Shown here: one piece after another, positions 6,354 through 8,093 of the stretch
Layout of the letters: each line of letters starts with the position of its first letter
Position numbering within the stretch: the stretch's first letter is position 1
Source: a bacterium
GTDB taxonomy: Bacteria > Latescibacterota > UBA2968 > UBA8231
DNA: 8,093 nucleotides
NCBI GenBank assembly: GCA_027593305.1
Contig: JAQCJA010000188.1
Location: forward strand, 1 to 8,093
Direction: 5' to 3'
Notes under the pieces: model-generated
The model's input: the letters and a program-made list of their open reading frames with translations, nothing else
The model's database searches: none
What the model was told of the DNA's origin: nothing
Translations under genes and position numbers: made by a program

Positions 6354-8093
6354 GTGTCCAGCAATATCTACGTCTCCACAAGTGGAACCGATACCCATCC
6401 GGGTACCAGGGGCAAGCCCCTGGCGACGCTGATGCAGGCACGTGCCGCCCTGCGGGCGCTGTCGCCGGAGGAACGTGCCGGCAGCACGATCTGGTTGTGT
6501 GGCGGCGACTACATCATGTCGGAGACGTTGCAGTTGACGTCGCAGGACTCCGGACTTGCCGGCGCCCCGGTGACGCTGCGGGCCGTGCCGGATGAGACCG
6601 TGCGTCTGCTCGGCGGACGGGTTGTGACCGGCTTTGCGCCGGTGGGCGACAGCGCCGTGTTGGCGCGGCTGGACCCTCGGGCCCAGGGCAACGTGATGCA
6701 ACTCGACCTGAGGAAGCTGGGCGTTGAAGGGTTGAGTCGCATGCGCTCCCGCGGCTTCTCGCGGCCCCTGCTGCCGGCCCACGTGGAGTTGTTCTTCAAC
6801 GGCCAGCCCATGACGCTGGCACGCTGGCCCAATACCGGTGCGCCGGAACCGTTCGTCCACATTGCCGGTTTTCCCGAGGGCAAGGGCAGCGACGATGGCC
6901 ACGGCACACAACTCGGGCAACTGGCGGCGGGGTTCACCTACGAAGGGGATCGGCCGCAACGCTGGGCCCCCGACGATGACGTCTGGGTGCATGGCTACTG
7001 GGCCTATGACTGGGCCAACAGCTATGAGCGCATTGCCGCGATCGACAAAGATCTGCGGCACATCCGCACGCACAAACCGCACGGCCTCTACAGCATTCGC
7101 CCCGGTCAGCGCATCTACTTCCTCAATGTGCTGGAGGAACTGGATGAGCCCGGTGAATTCTACGTGGACCGCCGTCGCGGCATGTTGTACTTCTGGCCAC
7201 CCGATCCGTTGGCGGCGGCGGAAGTCATCCTGTCCCTGCTGGAAAAACCGATGTTGTCGCTGCGCCGCGCCCGGCATGTGGTGATCCGTGATCTGACTCT
7301 CAATGCCACACGTGGCCACGGCATCAGCATCACCGGGGGCTCATCCTGCCTCGTCGCTGACTGCACCATCAGCAACACAGGCAACTACGGCGTCTGGGTC
7401 GACGGTGGCGTCGATCACGGCGTGCAGGGATGTCACATTTTCAACAACGGCGATGGTGGCGTCAGCCTGCAGGGCGGCAACCGGAACAAGCTCGAGCCCT
7501 GCCATCACTACGTGCACAACTGCCACCTGCATCATCAGGCACGCTGGTCCCGCTGCTACGTGCCCGCCGTCATCATGTCCGGCGTCGGCACCCGCGTGTC
7601 CAACAACCTGATCCACGACCATCCCCACTGTCCCATCCTGTTTACTGGCAACGGTCACATCATTGAGTACAACGACATCCATCACGTCTGCCAGGAAACC
7701 GGCGATGTCGGCGCGATTTACACGGGTCGCGACTGGACCTACCGGGACAACGTCATCCGTTTCAACCACCTGCACGACATTCATGGCCCCGGCATGCTGG
7801 GTTCGATCGCCGTCTATCTCGATGATTGCGTCAGCGGCGTCACCGTTTTCGGCAACATCTTTCAGGGCACGCAGATGGCAGCCTTCATCGGCGGCGGCCG
7901 GGACTGCTCGATCGAGAACAATCTGTTTATCGATACCCATCCGGCGGTGCAGATCGACGGCCGCGGTCTGTCACCTCGAGAGGTCTGGCAGAACATGGTG
8001 AATGTGACCATGAAAGACCGCCTGCTGAGCCTGTTGCACGAATCGTTGTTTGAGGGATTGAAGGGGGCACGTGGTTTTGCTAGTTGCTGTAAT
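6354..8093 (+). CDS. Right-handed parallel beta-helix protein, GH141-like (3' end not in window)
   Basis: The frame starts at GTG 6354 and is still open at the window end, giving at least 580 residues. The N-terminus (IYVSTSGTDTHPGT, residues 5-18, then KPLATLMQARAALR at 21-34) is the usual opening of large beta-helix carbohydrate-active proteins. A middle region has GLYSIRPGQRIYFLNVLEEL (244-263) and FYVDRRRGMLYFWPP (269-283), seen in GH141-like proteins. Residues about 305-535 are beta-helix rungs rich in Asn, Gly, His and Cys. Two acidic motifs stand out: ETGDVGAIYTGRDW (448-461, D451) and VYLDD (487-491). Their 39-40 residue spacing is about that of the two proposed catalytic Asp residues I recall for GH141. 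Known GH141 members act on fucosides or xylan; the substrate here is unknown. No signal peptide is visible, so it is probably cytoplasmic and works with the beta-mannosidase 46 bp upstream. From about 8041 codon choice changes sharply, so the last ~18 residues may not belong to the family. Confidence 0.8.
   Translation, partial: MSSNIYVSTSGTDTHPGTRGKPLATLMQARAALRALSPEERAGSTIWLCGGDYIMSETLQLTSQDSGLAGAPVTLRAVPDETVRLLGGRVVTGFAPVGDSAVLARLDPRAQGNVMQLDLRKLGVEGLSRMRSRGFSRPLLPAHVELFFNGQPMTLARWPNTGAPEPFVHIAGFPEGKGSDDGHGTQLGQLAAGFTYEGDRPQRWAPDDDVWVHGYWAYDWANSYERIAAIDKDLRHIRTHKPHGLYSIRPGQRIYFLNVLEELDEPGEFYVDRRRGMLYFWPPDPLAAAEVILSLLEKPMLSLRRARHVVIRDLTLNATRGHGISITGGSSCLVADCTISNTGNYGVWVDGGVDHGVQGCHIFNNGDGGVSLQGGNRNKLEPCHHYVHNCHLHHQARWSRCYVPAVIMSGVGTRVSNNLIHDHPHCPILFTGNGHIIEYNDIHHVCQETGDVGAIYTGRDWTYRDNVIRFNHLHDIHGPGMLGSIAVYLDDCVSGVTVFGNIFQGTQMAAFIGGGRDCSIENNLFIDTHPAVQIDGRGLSPREVWQNMVNVTMKDRLLSLLHESLFEGLKGARGFASCCN

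Noticed and set aside
6333..7319. Minus-strand open frame of 328 codons opposite the beta-helix gene
   Set aside because: The GTG-started plus-strand frame has a strong ribosome binding site and family motifs throughout; the antisense product has no recognisable features.

Overview
The window is a GC-rich bacterial chromosome segment. Coding density is high and third codon positions are mostly G or C. It holds five protein genes and no RNA gene, CRISPR array or recognisable insertion sequence. A Gram-negative bacterium, possibly of Pseudomonadota type, is a reasonable guess from the HDOD-type regulator, the clear Shine-Dalgarno sites and the codon use. No marker gene fixes the taxon.

Layout. 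Positions 6-1262 (+) encode an MFS-type transporter. Positions 1376-2422 (+) encode a multi-pass membrane protein of unknown function that resembles GT-C type glycosyltransferase-like proteins. Its last bases overlap, tail to tail, the end of an HDOD signalling protein on the minus strand (2400-3725). A short divergent intergenic region (3726-3856) carries an exact 7-bp inverted repeat. It separates the HDOD gene from a plus-strand pair: a GH2 beta-mannosidase (3857-6307), then, after 46 bp and behind a strong ribosome binding site, a GTG-started right-handed beta-helix protein (6354 to beyond the window edge). The beta-helix protein resembles GH141-type glycoside hydrolases.

How the genes may work together. 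The last two genes look like a small glycan-degradation operon. Neither product shows a signal peptide, which suggests that short mannose-containing oligosaccharides are trimmed in the cytoplasm after import. The MFS transporter is a possible but unproven importer, since the unlinked HDOD gene and the membrane protein lie between. The HDOD protein carries an N-terminal receiver-like domain that seems to lack the phospho-acceptor aspartate.

Nothing here is clearly a new system. The points most worth a second look are the cytoplasmic-looking beta-helix enzyme with two GH141-like acidic motifs, the unknown membrane protein with family-like conserved polar motifs, and the abrupt change of composition in the last ~50 bases. 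That change suggests that the beta-helix gene is interrupted, or that a sequence junction lies at the window end.
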